This document shows, one piece after another, positions 1 to 7,801 of a DNA stretch of 27,386 nt. Below the pieces are notes generated by a model. The model was given only the letters and a program-made list of their open reading frames with translations. It had not been told where the DNA came from and did no database searches. Each line of letters opens with the position of its first letter. The first letter of the stretch is position 1. Source of the DNA: Bacteriovoracaceae bacterium UBA7695 (GTDB lineage: Bacteria > Bdellovibrionota > Bacteriovoracia > Bacteriovoracales > Bacteriovoracaceae); the NCBI GenBank assembly GCA_002482685.1, contig DLGL01000060.1, positions 1 through 27,386 of the forward strand, in the 5' to 3' direction. A program made the position numbers and the translations under genes.

Positions 1-1190
1 CGATTGCAGTTGATGTACCCGGATTTAACACAGTTCGCGATGAGGCCAAAGCTTCTCAGCTCATTGCTGAAGTTGCTTACTTTACTGACTATTCTTTTGA
101 TCTTTATAAATCAAAAAAAGCTGAGCCATATTCGTACACATTGATCCTTTCCCATGTCGAAAAGAAAAATTCAGCAAAAATTGAAAAGGCGCTGGCCACA
201 GCGAAGAACATTGGTGAATCAATCGATGTCATAAAAGACTTCATCAATGAAGTTCCAAATGTCCTTCACTCGGAAGAATATGCCCGACGTATCGAAGCCG
301 ATGCTAAGAAAAATCTTAAAGGTGTAAAAGTTAAAGTCCTGAACAAGGCTGCCATTCAAAAAGAAAAGATGGGAATGTTCCTGTCTGTAAACTCCGGATC
401 GGCCTATGAGCCTCGCCTGGTTCACTTAACTTATGAGCCGGCAAAGGCAAATTCTAAAACAAAACACATCGCTCTTGTAGGTAAAGGTATCACTTATGAT
501 ACTGGTGGATATTCACTCAAACCTGGTGCCAATATGGCAGGAATGAAAAATGATATGGGTGGTTCTGCCACTGTGTACGGTGCATTTCGTGCAGCAGTTT
601 TAGAAAAAGCACCTGTTCGTATTTCATGTATTTTAGTTATCACCGATAACGCTGTAAATGAGCATGCGACGATGCCGGATGCAGTTGTGACTGCTCGAAA
701 TGGTAAGACTGTCGAAATCCTGAATACAGATGCTGAAGGTCGCCTGATTCTCGGAGATGCGCTGGACTACGCGTGTGACTTAAATCCTGATTACATCATT
801 GACGCTGCTACCTTAACTGGTGCCGCCCTTGTTGCTTTAGGAAACCAGGTTTGTGCCATTCTTGGAAATGACCAGAAATGGATTACCGAAATTCTTGCAG
901 CTGCAAAAAATCAAGATGAGTATATGTGGCAATTACCAATTATTAATGAATGGAGACAGGATATTAAATCCAAAGTAGCAGATCTTAAAAACATTGGAAC
1001 TCCAATGAGAGCGGGAACTGCTATTGGTGCTGCCTTCTTAGAAGAATTCATCAAAAATGACATCAAGTGGGCCCATTTAGATATTGCCGGTGTTGTAGAT
1101 TCACAAAGCCATCTCCCTTACTGTCTTCCATACGGTGCATCTGGCCTAATTGTTCGCACACTGACGCACGTTCTTGTGAATGCAAAATAA
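1..1190 (+). CDS. pepA: Leucyl aminopeptidase (M17 family), 5' end outside window
   Basis: This is the C-terminal part of a cytosolic di-zinc/manganese aminopeptidase that removes N-terminal residues from peptides. The frame is open from base 3, so about 396 residues are present and roughly 100 N-terminal residues are missing compared with the usual length of about 500. The TTG at 141 is internal, not a start. All metal-binding signatures are visible: GKGITYDTGG (Lys and Asp ligands), NDMGGSA, and the family signature NTDAEGRLILGDAL, which carries the Asp and Glu ligands and the catalytic Arg. The C-terminal WAHLDIAG segment is also typical. The 3' end overlaps the trmL start by 11 nt, so the two are probably cotranscribed. 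Family assignment is firm; the choice of pepA over other M17 names is conventional. Confidence 0.95.
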   Translation, partial: IAVDVPGFNTVRDEAKASQLIAEVAYFTDYSFDLYKSKKAEPYSYTLILSHVEKKNSAKIEKALATAKNIGESIDVIKDFINEVPNVLHSEEYARRIEADAKKNLKGVKVKVLNKAAIQKEKMGMFLSVNSGSAYEPRLVHLTYEPAKANSKTKHIALVGKGITYDTGGYSLKPGANMAGMKNDMGGSATVYGAFRAAVLEKAPVRISCILVITDNAVNEHATMPDAVVTARNGKTVEILNTDAEGRLILGDALDYACDLNPDYIIDAATLTGAALVALGNQVCAILGNDQKWITEILAAAKNQDEYMWQLPIINEWRQDIKSKVADLKNIGTPMRAGTAIGAAFLEEFIKNDIKWAHLDIAGVVDSQSHLPYCLPYGASGLIVRTLTHVLVNAK

Positions 1191-1650
1191 TCCACACTTT
1201 AAAATTGTTCTTTTTGCGCCTGAGATTCCCGGTAATACCGGGAGTATCGGGCGCACTTGTGTAGCATTGAATCTAGAACTCATTCTGATTAAGCCGTACG
1301 GTTTTGAAATCGATGAAAAAGCAGTTCGGCGGGCCGGACTGGATTATTGGAAATTTGTTCAAATCCGTGAATTTGAATCCTGGGAGGATTTTTTAATACG
1401 CGAAAAACCGGCCAGGGAAAAACTTCTATTTTTTGAGAACAACGGCGAAAAACTTCACTACGATGCTCCCTATGAAAAAGACTGCTATTTATTATTCGGT
1501 GGAGAAACGAAAGGATTTCCTTACGAAGTCGAAGATGAATATAGATCAAATTTTTATCGTCTACCTATGTTTTCTGAAAATATCAGGTCTCTTAATTTAT
1601 CGAATGTTGCTACAGCAGTGGCCTATGAATGCATGAGGCATTTCGTTTAA
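1180..1650 (+). CDS. trmL: tRNA (cytidine(34)-2'-O)-methyltransferase TrmL
   Basis: This SPOUT-class methyltransferase modifies the wobble ribose (Cm34/cmnm5Um34) of tRNA-Leu isoacceptors using S-adenosylmethionine. The 156 residues match the single-domain TrmL length (157 in E. coli). The family's motifs occur in order: PEIPGNTGSIGRTC near the N-terminus, LLFGGETKGFP in the middle, and the knotted SAM-binding C-terminus with ENIRSLNLSNVATAVAYE. The ATG at 1180 lies inside the end of pepA (11 nt overlap), indicating translational coupling. The stop codon overlaps that of convergent mtgA, leaving no room for a terminator. Distant SPOUT paralogues such as TrmJ are longer, so TrmL is the best call. 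Confidence 0.94.
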   Translation: MQNNPHFKIVLFAPEIPGNTGSIGRTCVALNLELILIKPYGFEIDEKAVRRAGLDYWKFVQIREFESWEDFLIREKPAREKLLFFENNGEKLHYDAPYEKDCYLLFGGETKGFPYEVEDEYRSNFYRLPMFSENIRSLNLSNVATAVAYECMRHFV

Positions 1651-2405
1651 TACTCCCATGAAAAATTTGAACGTATTTCATTTTCGTATTGTTCATTAGA
1701 AATAATCTTTCCGATTCTGAGTTTTCTTAAGAGTTCTTTTAAGCGTGCCCGGGTATAGGGTTTCAGCTTTTTTTGTTTAAAGTTAACATAATATTTTTTG
1801 GGACTGGGTAAAAGAAACGCCAGAAAAGCACCTTCTCTCGGGGTCAACCGGGAGGGAGATTTTTTGAAATAATGAGACGAAGCATTTTTTATTCCGTAAA
1901 TCCCTGGCCCATACTCTATGGAGTTTAGGTAGATTTCAAGAATTCTATCCTTACTTAGAACTTGCTCTACTTTCTGAGCAAGAATGATTTCATGAAATTT
2001 TCTCCACCATAGTGGATAATCCAAAAGATAGACATTTTTAACCATTTGCTGAGTGATTGTACTTGCCCCTCTAAACCTTCTTCCCTCAACCATGTCGTTT
2101 AAGGCCGCCTTGATTTGGTGAGTATCAAGACCATTGTGTTGATAAAAAGCCCAGTCCTCAGACAATACGATTGCCCATTTAGTGTATTTAGAAATCGCAC
2201 TAAGCTTCACCCAGTGATTAGGTCTTGTTGGTTTGATTTCAATTTCAGCAGAACCATCTTTTTGGACAGAGATATGAGGATAGTAGTTGATCAGTAGCGC
2301 AACATTATATGAAAAATACATGTAAACAGAACTAAACAACATCAGGAGGATGCATATCAGAAGCGCGGACTTAAAGGCCGTTTTATTCTTAATGAGTTTC
2401 ATCAT
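1647..2405 (-). CDS. mtgA: Monofunctional biosynthetic peptidoglycan glycosyltransferase (GT51)
   Basis: The product polymerises lipid II into glycan strands at the periplasmic face of the inner membrane. It has 252 residues, close to E. coli MtgA (242), with an N-terminal membrane anchor at about residues 12-38 and then a single GT51 domain. The conserved blocks are visible: SEDWAFYQHNG, with the probable catalytic Glu at residue 83; RGASTITQQMVKN; RKFHEIILAQKVEQ; and ILEIYLNSIEYGPG with the second conserved Glu. No transpeptidase domain follows, which separates it from class A PBPs. Two adjacent ATGs (2405 and 2402) are possible starts behind a GAGGA. The gene is divergent from rlmC with a 27 bp gap, and its stop overlaps that of convergent trmL. 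Confidence 0.93.
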   Translation of the reverse strand: MMKLIKNKTAFKSALLICILLMLFSSVYMYFSYNVALLINYYPHISVQKDGSAEIEIKPTRPNHWVKLSAISKYTKWAIVLSEDWAFYQHNGLDTHQIKAALNDMVEGRRFRGASTITQQMVKNVYLLDYPLWWRKFHEIILAQKVEQVLSKDRILEIYLNSIEYGPGIYGIKNASSHYFKKSPSRLTPREGAFLAFLLPSPKKYYVNFKQKKLKPYTRARLKELLRKLRIGKIISNEQYENEIRSNFSWEY

Positions 2406-2418
2406 TCCTCGATTCCTG

Positions 2419-2424
2419 TATAAT
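2419..2424 (+). promoter_or_regulatory. Candidate -10 element for rlmC, 8 nt before the ATG
   Basis: A perfect TATAAT ends 8 nt before the rlmC ATG at 2433 and no Shine-Dalgarno lies between them. Transcription would then start 1-2 nt before the ATG, giving a nearly leaderless mRNA. The -35 region is weak (TTTCAT-like) and falls inside the mtgA start. Confidence 0.4.
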
Positions 2425-2432
2425 TATGTCTT

Positions 2433-3584
2433 ATGAGCACCTTCTGTGATTATTATAATAAAGGCATCTGTTCATCCTGCAGCAGGATTGAAATCAGTTA
2501 TTCCCAACAGATTGATCTCAAAGAAGCAAAACTTAAACAAATCCTGGAACCCTTTACTCCTTATGACCACAAGAGACCAATCCTTTCTCATCCTACCAGA
2601 TTTCGCAACAAAGCAAAATTCTCTGTAACCGGCACCATAGACAGGCCGGTGATTGGTTTAACTGGGGAAACCGAGCTGGATGAAGGAAGGGAAATTACAC
2701 AATGTGAACTTCATTATGCAGAGATTAATGAAATTCTAACTATAATTCCAGAATTTCTTAAACTCACAAATCTGAAACCTTATCAAATAAAGCAAAAGAC
2801 CGGGGAGCTCAAAGGTCTGATCATTTATTTTTCTTCTGAATCTAAAGAAATGTACTTACGCTTTATCCTGCGTTCTAAAGAAAGTTTAGACCGCCTTAAA
2901 AAACATACTCCTTTTATTCAGAGTCATTTCCCTCAATTAAAATGTTTTTCCGCAAACATTCAACCCATTCCACACGCTATTCTGGAAGGTGAAGAGGAAA
3001 TATTTTTCACATCCCGGGATCATATCGAGCACAAAATATTGAATGTACATATGACTCTTCATCCACAGGGTTTTGTTCAAACAAATCAAGCAGTGGCCGG
3101 ACAACTCTACTCCACAGCGGCTTCCTGGATAAAAGAACTTAATCCTAAAAAGTTTATGGAGCTATTCAGCGGCCAGGGTGCCTTTAGTTTTTTTATTCAA
3201 GAATTTGTCGAAGAAGCTTTAGGTATAGAAATTAATCCCGAAGCAGTTTCTCGTGCCAATGAAAATGCTAAAAAGAACGGATGGAATCATTTAAAGTTTT
3301 TATCGTTAGACGCGGGAGATGGTGCAGATCAAATAAAAGACTTTTCTCCAGATATCTTGCTAGTGAATCCTCCTAGAAGAGGCTTAGGGAGGGCCATGGA
3401 ACTGGTAAAAAATTCTTCAATTGAACATTTCATTTATTCTAGTTGCAACGCTGAGACTCTGGCGAAAGACCTTCATGACCTGAGGGACAAATTCAAAGTC
3501 AGAAGAGTTCAACTCTTTGACATGTTCCCGAATACAGATCACTTTGAAACACTTGTCCTGCTAGAAGCAGTTAACGTTGATTAA
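2433..3584 (+). CDS. rlmC: 23S rRNA (uracil-C5)-methyltransferase RlmC (RumB type)
   Basis: This iron-sulfur, SAM-dependent enzyme makes m5U in 23S rRNA (U747 in E. coli). It is 383 residues long, similar to E. coli RlmC (375), and lacks the N-terminal TRAM domain of RlmD. Cluster cysteines are at 5, 13, 16 (CSSCSRIE context) and 91 (TQCELHY). The Rossmann SAM site is marked by FMELFSGQGAFSF. Then come LLVNPPRRGLG and the catalytic nucleophile Cys338 in IYSSCNAETLAKD. The ending VQLFDMFPNTDHFETLVLL is characteristic of RlmC. The start has no Shine-Dalgarno but a TATAAT lies just upstream. The last 14 nt overlap the convergent yejM-like gene. Specificity for U747 is inferred from similarity. 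Confidence 0.93.
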   Translation: MSTFCDYYNKGICSSCSRIEISYSQQIDLKEAKLKQILEPFTPYDHKRPILSHPTRFRNKAKFSVTGTIDRPVIGLTGETELDEGREITQCELHYAEINEILTIIPEFLKLTNLKPYQIKQKTGELKGLIIYFSSESKEMYLRFILRSKESLDRLKKHTPFIQSHFPQLKCFSANIQPIPHAILEGEEEIFFTSRDHIEHKILNVHMTLHPQGFVQTNQAVAGQLYSTAASWIKELNPKKFMELFSGQGAFSFFIQEFVEEALGIEINPEAVSRANENAKKNGWNHLKFLSLDAGDGADQIKDFSPDILLVNPPRRGLGRAMELVKNSSIEHFIYSSCNAETLAKDLHDLRDKFKVRRVQLFDMFPNTDHFETLVLLEAVNVD

Positions 3585-5181
3585 AGACAGTTAGTTTGTG
3601 GAGCATCTTCAAAATAGAATGAATGTTTCGCTTATCCTCAATCTCTTCAGAAGAAGTCAAATCACGCACACTAAGGCCATTAAATTGATCCACAGTCGTA
3701 ATCGTTTGATCTTTGAAATCAAGAATTTCTAGTTTTTGATAGTTTCCAGCAACGTGAAGGACATTTGTTTCTTTAGAAAATAAACTCTGCCCAAGACTAA
3801 ATTGTTTTGAAGAGTTTTTACAGTTCCAGTCTTCAATCATAATTGTGGGAAGAATATCATAGTGAGATGTGAGCTTATTCACTTCTCCTGCCCCTTTACC
3901 AGGCCAGATGACTACGAGAGGCGTTTTTACATTTTCGGAATAAGCACCAGTGACGATAATAATGGTATCTTTGATCAACTGATTTTTTATAAAAAGTTCG
4001 ATTACACTTCGTACATTATTATCTTTATCCGCAAGACTAGCGCTATCCAGATAAACCTGCATCATGAATGGCTTAGGTACTTCTTCGACTTTTCTTTCTG
4101 AGAGGCTCGACTCCAAATAATCTATTGAAATTTCTTTTTCATCTGGTTGAAAGGCATTTATCGGACTTTTAGCACCAAGTTGCAGAAAGATTTTTTCCAT
4201 TTGAGCTTTCTGAATTTGATCCAGGAAAACTGGAGGAGTGCCCTGATTGAGTACTGATTGTGTATAAGTAGGCGGCAATGAGTATAGCAGTGAAAAGTAT
4301 CCATCCTTGTTATCAAGGCCTCCACTGAAATGATTTGTAAAAACCAGGCCATGATTTGAATAATGATGAAGATTTGGCATCTCAGCGGCGTTTAAGTCAG
4401 CTTGATTCCATTTATCCATGACAATCATTAGAATATTCTTTGGAGCCTTCATTGCGCATTTTAAGGGTTCTCTTGGGTAGTAAAAATCCCGGTAGCCCTG
4501 ACCGTCGTTTTTTAGTTCATCGGCAACTTTACTTTGATCAAATAAAAGCTCTCCAGGAATAGCGACATACATCGGGAATAAACTTGAGATGCGGGTAATG
4601 CTTCTGATATTTTTCGCTTCTCCGTACATGTGCATGATTTGCCCTGTAATGAGGCAAAGAAATATCACAGCTAAATACCAATTACTGACGGGATTACTGA
4701 ACCTGGCCTGCATACTTCGCCAGAGTTTCTCGCCTCTGAACCACATGAGACAGAAGAGGATAAATGTTACGAAACCAACGAGCCCCATTTTAAATGAGGA
4801 TAATCCAAAAGCGCTAAGAGCTTCCTGATCCTGCAAGAGAGTCCAGAGAAATGAATCCATATGAAATCGGAAACGTGCAAATAAATAACTATCAAAAAAG
4901 ATAAATAGATTCACGGCCAGAATTAAGGTGATCGACCAAATGCGGGCAACATAATAGGAGGGAAATACTGAAACCACAGGAACGTAGAGGAGAAAATACA
5001 CCAGAGCAAGGAGAGATCCAAAATGGCCAATGAAGGTGGTGAGATAAAAAATCCATCCTCCTGCCGTTTGCGGAATGATCATGCTTTGAAAGTAATTCAT
5101 GGCCACAAGGCATGTAAGGGCCAGGCCAAGGCCAAAAAACATTTTACGTCCCCAAGAAAGGACGAAGGATTTTTTCTTCAT
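3571..5181 (-). CDS. YejM/PbgA/LapC-like inner-membrane protein with periplasmic sulfatase-fold domain
   Basis: The 536-residue protein has five hydrophobic segments in the first ~190 residues (about 14-32, 42-66, 80-100, 130-148, 166-186). A linker with RSITRISSLFPMY follows, then a periplasmic alkaline-phosphatase/sulfatase-fold domain starting at about ILMIVMDKWN and including AEMPNLHHYSNHG and HYDILPTIM. This is the layout of YejM/PbgA/LapC (586 residues in E. coli), which senses lipopolysaccharide and controls LpxC turnover through LapB. The usual sulfatase nucleophile context (CxPSR) is absent, so it is probably a non-catalytic sensor, as in YejM. GGGGG directly abuts the ATG, an unusually tight ribosome-binding site. 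The gene is convergent with rlmC (14 nt overlap). A phosphoethanolamine transferase-like role is the main alternative. Confidence 0.78.
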   Translation of the reverse strand: MKKKSFVLSWGRKMFFGLGLALTCLVAMNYFQSMIIPQTAGGWIFYLTTFIGHFGSLLALVYFLLYVPVVSVFPSYYVARIWSITLILAVNLFIFFDSYLFARFRFHMDSFLWTLLQDQEALSAFGLSSFKMGLVGFVTFILFCLMWFRGEKLWRSMQARFSNPVSNWYLAVIFLCLITGQIMHMYGEAKNIRSITRISSLFPMYVAIPGELLFDQSKVADELKNDGQGYRDFYYPREPLKCAMKAPKNILMIVMDKWNQADLNAAEMPNLHHYSNHGLVFTNHFSGGLDNKDGYFSLLYSLPPTYTQSVLNQGTPPVFLDQIQKAQMEKIFLQLGAKSPINAFQPDEKEISIDYLESSLSERKVEEVPKPFMMQVYLDSASLADKDNNVRSVIELFIKNQLIKDTIIIVTGAYSENVKTPLVVIWPGKGAGEVNKLTSHYDILPTIMIEDWNCKNSSKQFSLGQSLFSKETNVLHVAGNYQKLEILDFKDQTITTVDQFNGLSVRDLTSSEEIEDKRNIHSILKMLHKLTVFNQR

Positions 5182-5245
5182 CCCCCTAGTTTAAACATGT
5201 GTTAAGTAGCTGAAAAGGCATAAGATCGTTTGCCTCGTAAAGTTT

Positions 5246-5275
5246 TTGTTTGATATACCGAACAATCTCTATAGA
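5246..5275 (+). promoter_or_regulatory. Candidate sigma70-type promoter of the small ORF
   Basis: TTGTTT (5246-5251) and TATAGA (5270-5275) are separated by 18 nt. The predicted start near 5282 leaves a short leader that carries AGGAG before the ATG at 5300. This argues against the upstream TTG at 5246 being the translation start, since that codon is part of the -35 box. Confidence 0.5.
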
Positions 5276-5299
5276 ATGAGAATTACAGGAGTTCAAACC

Positions 5300-5461
5300 A
5301 TGGTTATAAGACACTCAAACCATCTCTTAGAGCAATTGAGCGACGTTGAAGAAAAAATTAAGCTGATTGAGAGGATGATTGAGCAACTAGGTCTTGAAAT
5401 AGATAGTAGCGCTCTTATTGAGCAACTCTTTGCGGTCGCTATGGGACCTACATTGAAGTAA
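5300..5461 (+). CDS. Putative 53-residue small helical protein
   Basis: I do not recognise this protein. The ATG at 5300 is preceded by AGGAG with 8 nt spacing, and a plausible promoter lies just upstream, so I prefer it to the longer frame beginning with TTG at 5246. The product is short, acidic and probably all helical. The stretch LLEQLSDVEEKIKLIERMIEQL has Leu/Ile heptad spacing typical of a coiled coil. A second, shorter IEQLF element follows, and the C-terminus is AVAMGPTLK. It has no signal peptide and no cysteines. It stands alone on the plus strand, divergent from the yejM-like gene and ending 19 nt from the convergent barrel gene. It could be a small regulator or adaptor, but the sequence gives no function. 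It might also be a chance ORF, although promoter, ribosome-binding site and composition favour a real gene. Confidence 0.55.
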   Translation: MVIRHSNHLLEQLSDVEEKIKLIERMIEQLGLEIDSSALIEQLFAVAMGPTLK

Positions 5462-5480
5462 GCCCCATAACCAAATCATA

Positions 5481-6410
5481 TTAGAATAGAAAGTCTACGC
5501 CACAGCCGTAAAGAATACCGTTACGTTTATCAATCTCATTATCACCAACACCTTTAATTTCTCTATCGTAGTTACCCTTACGGTCTTTAGTGAACGTGAT
5601 ATTAAAAACTGTCGATTCAGTGACAAGATATTTTGCAGCAAACAGAAATTGAAAATCAAGGTGGTCTTGATCAGTAGCCTCTAATGCCCCAACTTCAAGA
5701 TCTCTCTCTCCAAAACGTACAGCGTTTACTCCAAGTGTGATCATAAATTCATTTACAGGACGGTACTGATAGAAAGCTCCGGCCTTAAAGTCTAACGATG
5801 GGTCAATCTCAACTTTATCACCATCTTTTTGGTCATAATCGCCTTCAAGGTGATAAACAGCTCCAGCAAGTAAGTAGAACTCGTTGGCCTCATCCCACTT
5901 TTTACCAAGACGCGCATTCAATTCAAGACCATGCCGAGGATCAGCAAAGTTTGAATAAAGTGGATTGATCATATTCCCATCTGTCTCTCTACTGGCAACT
6001 TCACGATCCGTAAAATTGAATGTCGCGATAGTACCAATATCAAAGTTAAAACCAGATGATTCTTGATCTAATAAACGAAAGTTAGCACCTAGGCGTGGAT
6101 TTTGTAATCCCCAAGCATCTGCGCTATTCTCTCCATCAGCTTGAGTTTCACCATCAATGAGAAGGTCCCAGCCAAACGTGAGGTTAAACTGATTTGTTAG
6201 CGCCAGTCCAAAGTGAGTGTTAAGAGCATAGTTATCGACTTCAGTTTCAACTGCCTCGCCTTCTCTTGTCGTTTCATTGTTTACAATAAAATTAGCACCA
6301 GCATTGAATTGACCAGCTTTCAGAAAGTAGTTCAAATCACCAAACTTTAATTCCTCTGCGTTAGCTGAGCTAACGGCAAGTACTGCGGCCAAAACCAGAA
6401 ACTTTTTCAT
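5481..6410 (-). CDS. Outer-membrane beta-barrel protein, function unknown
   Basis: This 309-residue secreted protein has a clear Sec signal (MKKFLVLAAVLAVSSANA, cleavage before EELKFG). The mature part alternates hydrophobic and polar residues in many short strands separated by acidic, Asp/Glu-rich turns, and it ends in GCGVDFLF with a terminal Phe, the usual BAM recognition end. These features support an outer-membrane barrel of about 12-14 strands, possibly a porin or transport channel. The start is supported by AAGGAG 7 nt upstream. A terminator of the preceding gene lies between it and the paralogous pair, so it is its own transcription unit. No substrate can be named. Confidence 0.8.
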   Translation of the reverse strand: MKKFLVLAAVLAVSSANAEELKFGDLNYFLKAGQFNAGANFIVNNETTREGEAVETEVDNYALNTHFGLALTNQFNLTFGWDLLIDGETQADGENSADAWGLQNPRLGANFRLLDQESSGFNFDIGTIATFNFTDREVASRETDGNMINPLYSNFADPRHGLELNARLGKKWDEANEFYLLAGAVYHLEGDYDQKDGDKVEIDPSLDFKAGAFYQYRPVNEFMITLGVNAVRFGERDLEVGALEATDQDHLDFQFLFAAKYLVTESTVFNITFTKDRKGNYDREIKGVGDNEIDKRNGILYGCGVDFLF

Positions 6411-6520
6411 CTAGACACTCCTTGTGTTTGGCAAAAATTGTACTGATAGAGTCAGAAGATTCATAGCGGATTTTACTAACATCTACTTGTATTTAGGTGG
6501 TTCGGAATGGGACTAATAAC

Positions 6521-6557
6521 GCACAAAACAAAAAGGGCCTGGAATAATCCAGGCCCT
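6521..6557 (-). terminator. Intrinsic terminator after the downstream porin-like gene
   Basis: A perfect 9 bp stem AGGGCCTGG/CCAGGCCCT with loop AATAAT (6534-6557) is followed on the minus strand by TTTTTGTTTTG. It sits 22 nt after the stop of the gene ending at 6580 and separates that unit from the next barrel gene. Confidence 0.9.
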
Positions 6558-6579
6558 CTGTAGTTTTATCTTCTTGAGA

Positions 6580-7776
6580 TTAGAACTTGTAAGTCATAGA
6601 AACACGAGACATTAAGCTATCAAGACGAATCTGACCATTACCTGTGCTAGTTCCGTTGTTACCAACAGCTCCACCAGTAGCATTGTTCCCGATTACGCCA
6701 TCAACTGTCATGTCGCCGAAAAGAAGTGAAGCACCAGCATTAACCACAGTTGAACCTGGGATCGTACGCTTATCTTCTTTATCTTCTTCTTTACCCCAAA
6801 TCACTTGGCCAACTGAACCACGGAGAGCTAACCATGAAGCTGCTGCATATTCCATCCCGATAACAACCGGAATAGCGTTACGCTTGTACTCTTCACAGAA
6901 TAGAACCGAAGCACCAGCACCACCGGCAGCAACAGCACTTGTACAAGTACCAGCACCAGGAGCATCAGACAGGAGACCAGTCTGGCCATCATTCTCTGAT
7001 TTAACCATTAGGAATGAAGCTTTTGTGAAAAGTGTAAACTTGTCATTGATCTTTTGAGCACGACCAGCACCGATTTCCAATGCTTGAAGTTTTTGATCAG
7101 TGTCAGCAACTTTGTCTTCACCTTCAAGGCTTGACCAAGTTCCGAACAAACGCCAGTCATTCAAGTTATGAATAACTCCGATGCGGTAACCAAGTTTACC
7201 TTTGAAATCCTGACTTCCGTCACCTGTTTCAGCTTTATTCGCAATATTGAATGTTGAGAAAATCTCAAGTCCCTTATTTAGAATAACACCTAGACGGGCA
7301 CGCATAGCTTCTTGCTCGCTTTGAGCAGCGCCTACTTCCTCGTCATTTTCAGACGAAGAATAAACGAATGAAGCTCCCCATTTAAGACCAGCTTCTCCAC
7401 CAACGAAAAGACCAATATTGTTCTCTTCTTTAGAGTTAGCAGCTGTTAAGCCACCAGCTTGTCTCATGATGTGTGAATCATTTGTTTCATCACCAAGATA
7501 AACACCGTAAACCATGTTGTTCTTAGCAACGAATACACCACCGTCAGCACGCGGCGCAGCCGTTGTGTCTGAAGTATTAGCAGTGTTTCCCCATTCATAA
7601 GTTACAAAATTTTTGTAATTATTGATGTTTGCAACGTTAAGGAAAATATTACGGTTATCTTCAATATATGTAGAACCGTAAATATCTTCACCTAAAGCTT
7701 GCATACGTGCTTTAGAGGCGAAAGCTGGAGTAGCGATGATCGCTACTCCCAGGATTGTAACTAATAATTTTTTCAT
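6580..7776 (-). CDS. Porin-like outer-membrane protein, paralogue of the neighbouring upstream gene
   Basis: The 398-residue product has a signal peptide (MKKLLVTILGVAIIATPAFA) and then a conserved mature N-terminus, SKARMQALGEDIYGSTYI, shared with the next gene upstream. The body is a predicted beta barrel ending in RLDSLMSRVSMTYKF, with a terminal Phe. Compared with its paralogue it carries a Gly/Ala-rich loop with two cysteines at about residues 277 and 293, just before the shared strand PVVIGMEY. The gene starts 25 nt after its paralogue stops, with AAGGGG as ribosome-binding site, so the two are probably one operon ending at the terminator at 6521-6557. Function is unknown; a general channel or surface protein is likely. 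Confidence 0.8.
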   Translation of the reverse strand: MKKLLVTILGVAIIATPAFASKARMQALGEDIYGSTYIEDNRNIFLNVANINNYKNFVTYEWGNTANTSDTTAAPRADGGVFVAKNNMVYGVYLGDETNDSHIMRQAGGLTAANSKEENNIGLFVGGEAGLKWGASFVYSSSENDEEVGAAQSEQEAMRARLGVILNKGLEIFSTFNIANKAETGDGSQDFKGKLGYRIGVIHNLNDWRLFGTWSSLEGEDKVADTDQKLQALEIGAGRAQKINDKFTLFTKASFLMVKSENDGQTGLLSDAPGAGTCTSAVAAGGAGASVLFCEEYKRNAIPVVIGMEYAAASWLALRGSVGQVIWGKEEDKEDKRTIPGSTVVNAGASLLFGDMTVDGVIGNNATGGAVGNNGTSTGNGQIRLDSLMSRVSMTYKF

Positions 7777-7801
7777 AGACGAATCCCCTTAGGCTTCAGA
7801 A

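Noticed and set aside
5246..5299. TTG at 5246 as start of the small protein
   Set aside because: The TTG lies in the probable -35 box, has no Shine-Dalgarno, and a better ATG with AGGAG follows at 5300.
5444..5473. TATGGG...CCCATA as a terminator after the small ORF
   Set aside because: Six pairs with a loop near 18 nt and no T-run on either side.
6644..7057. Plus-strand 137-residue open frame inside the porin-like gene
   Set aside because: It is antisense to a gene with signal peptide, ribosome-binding site and paralogue. Its composition (Pro/Ala/Ser-rich) is what the complement of that gene gives.
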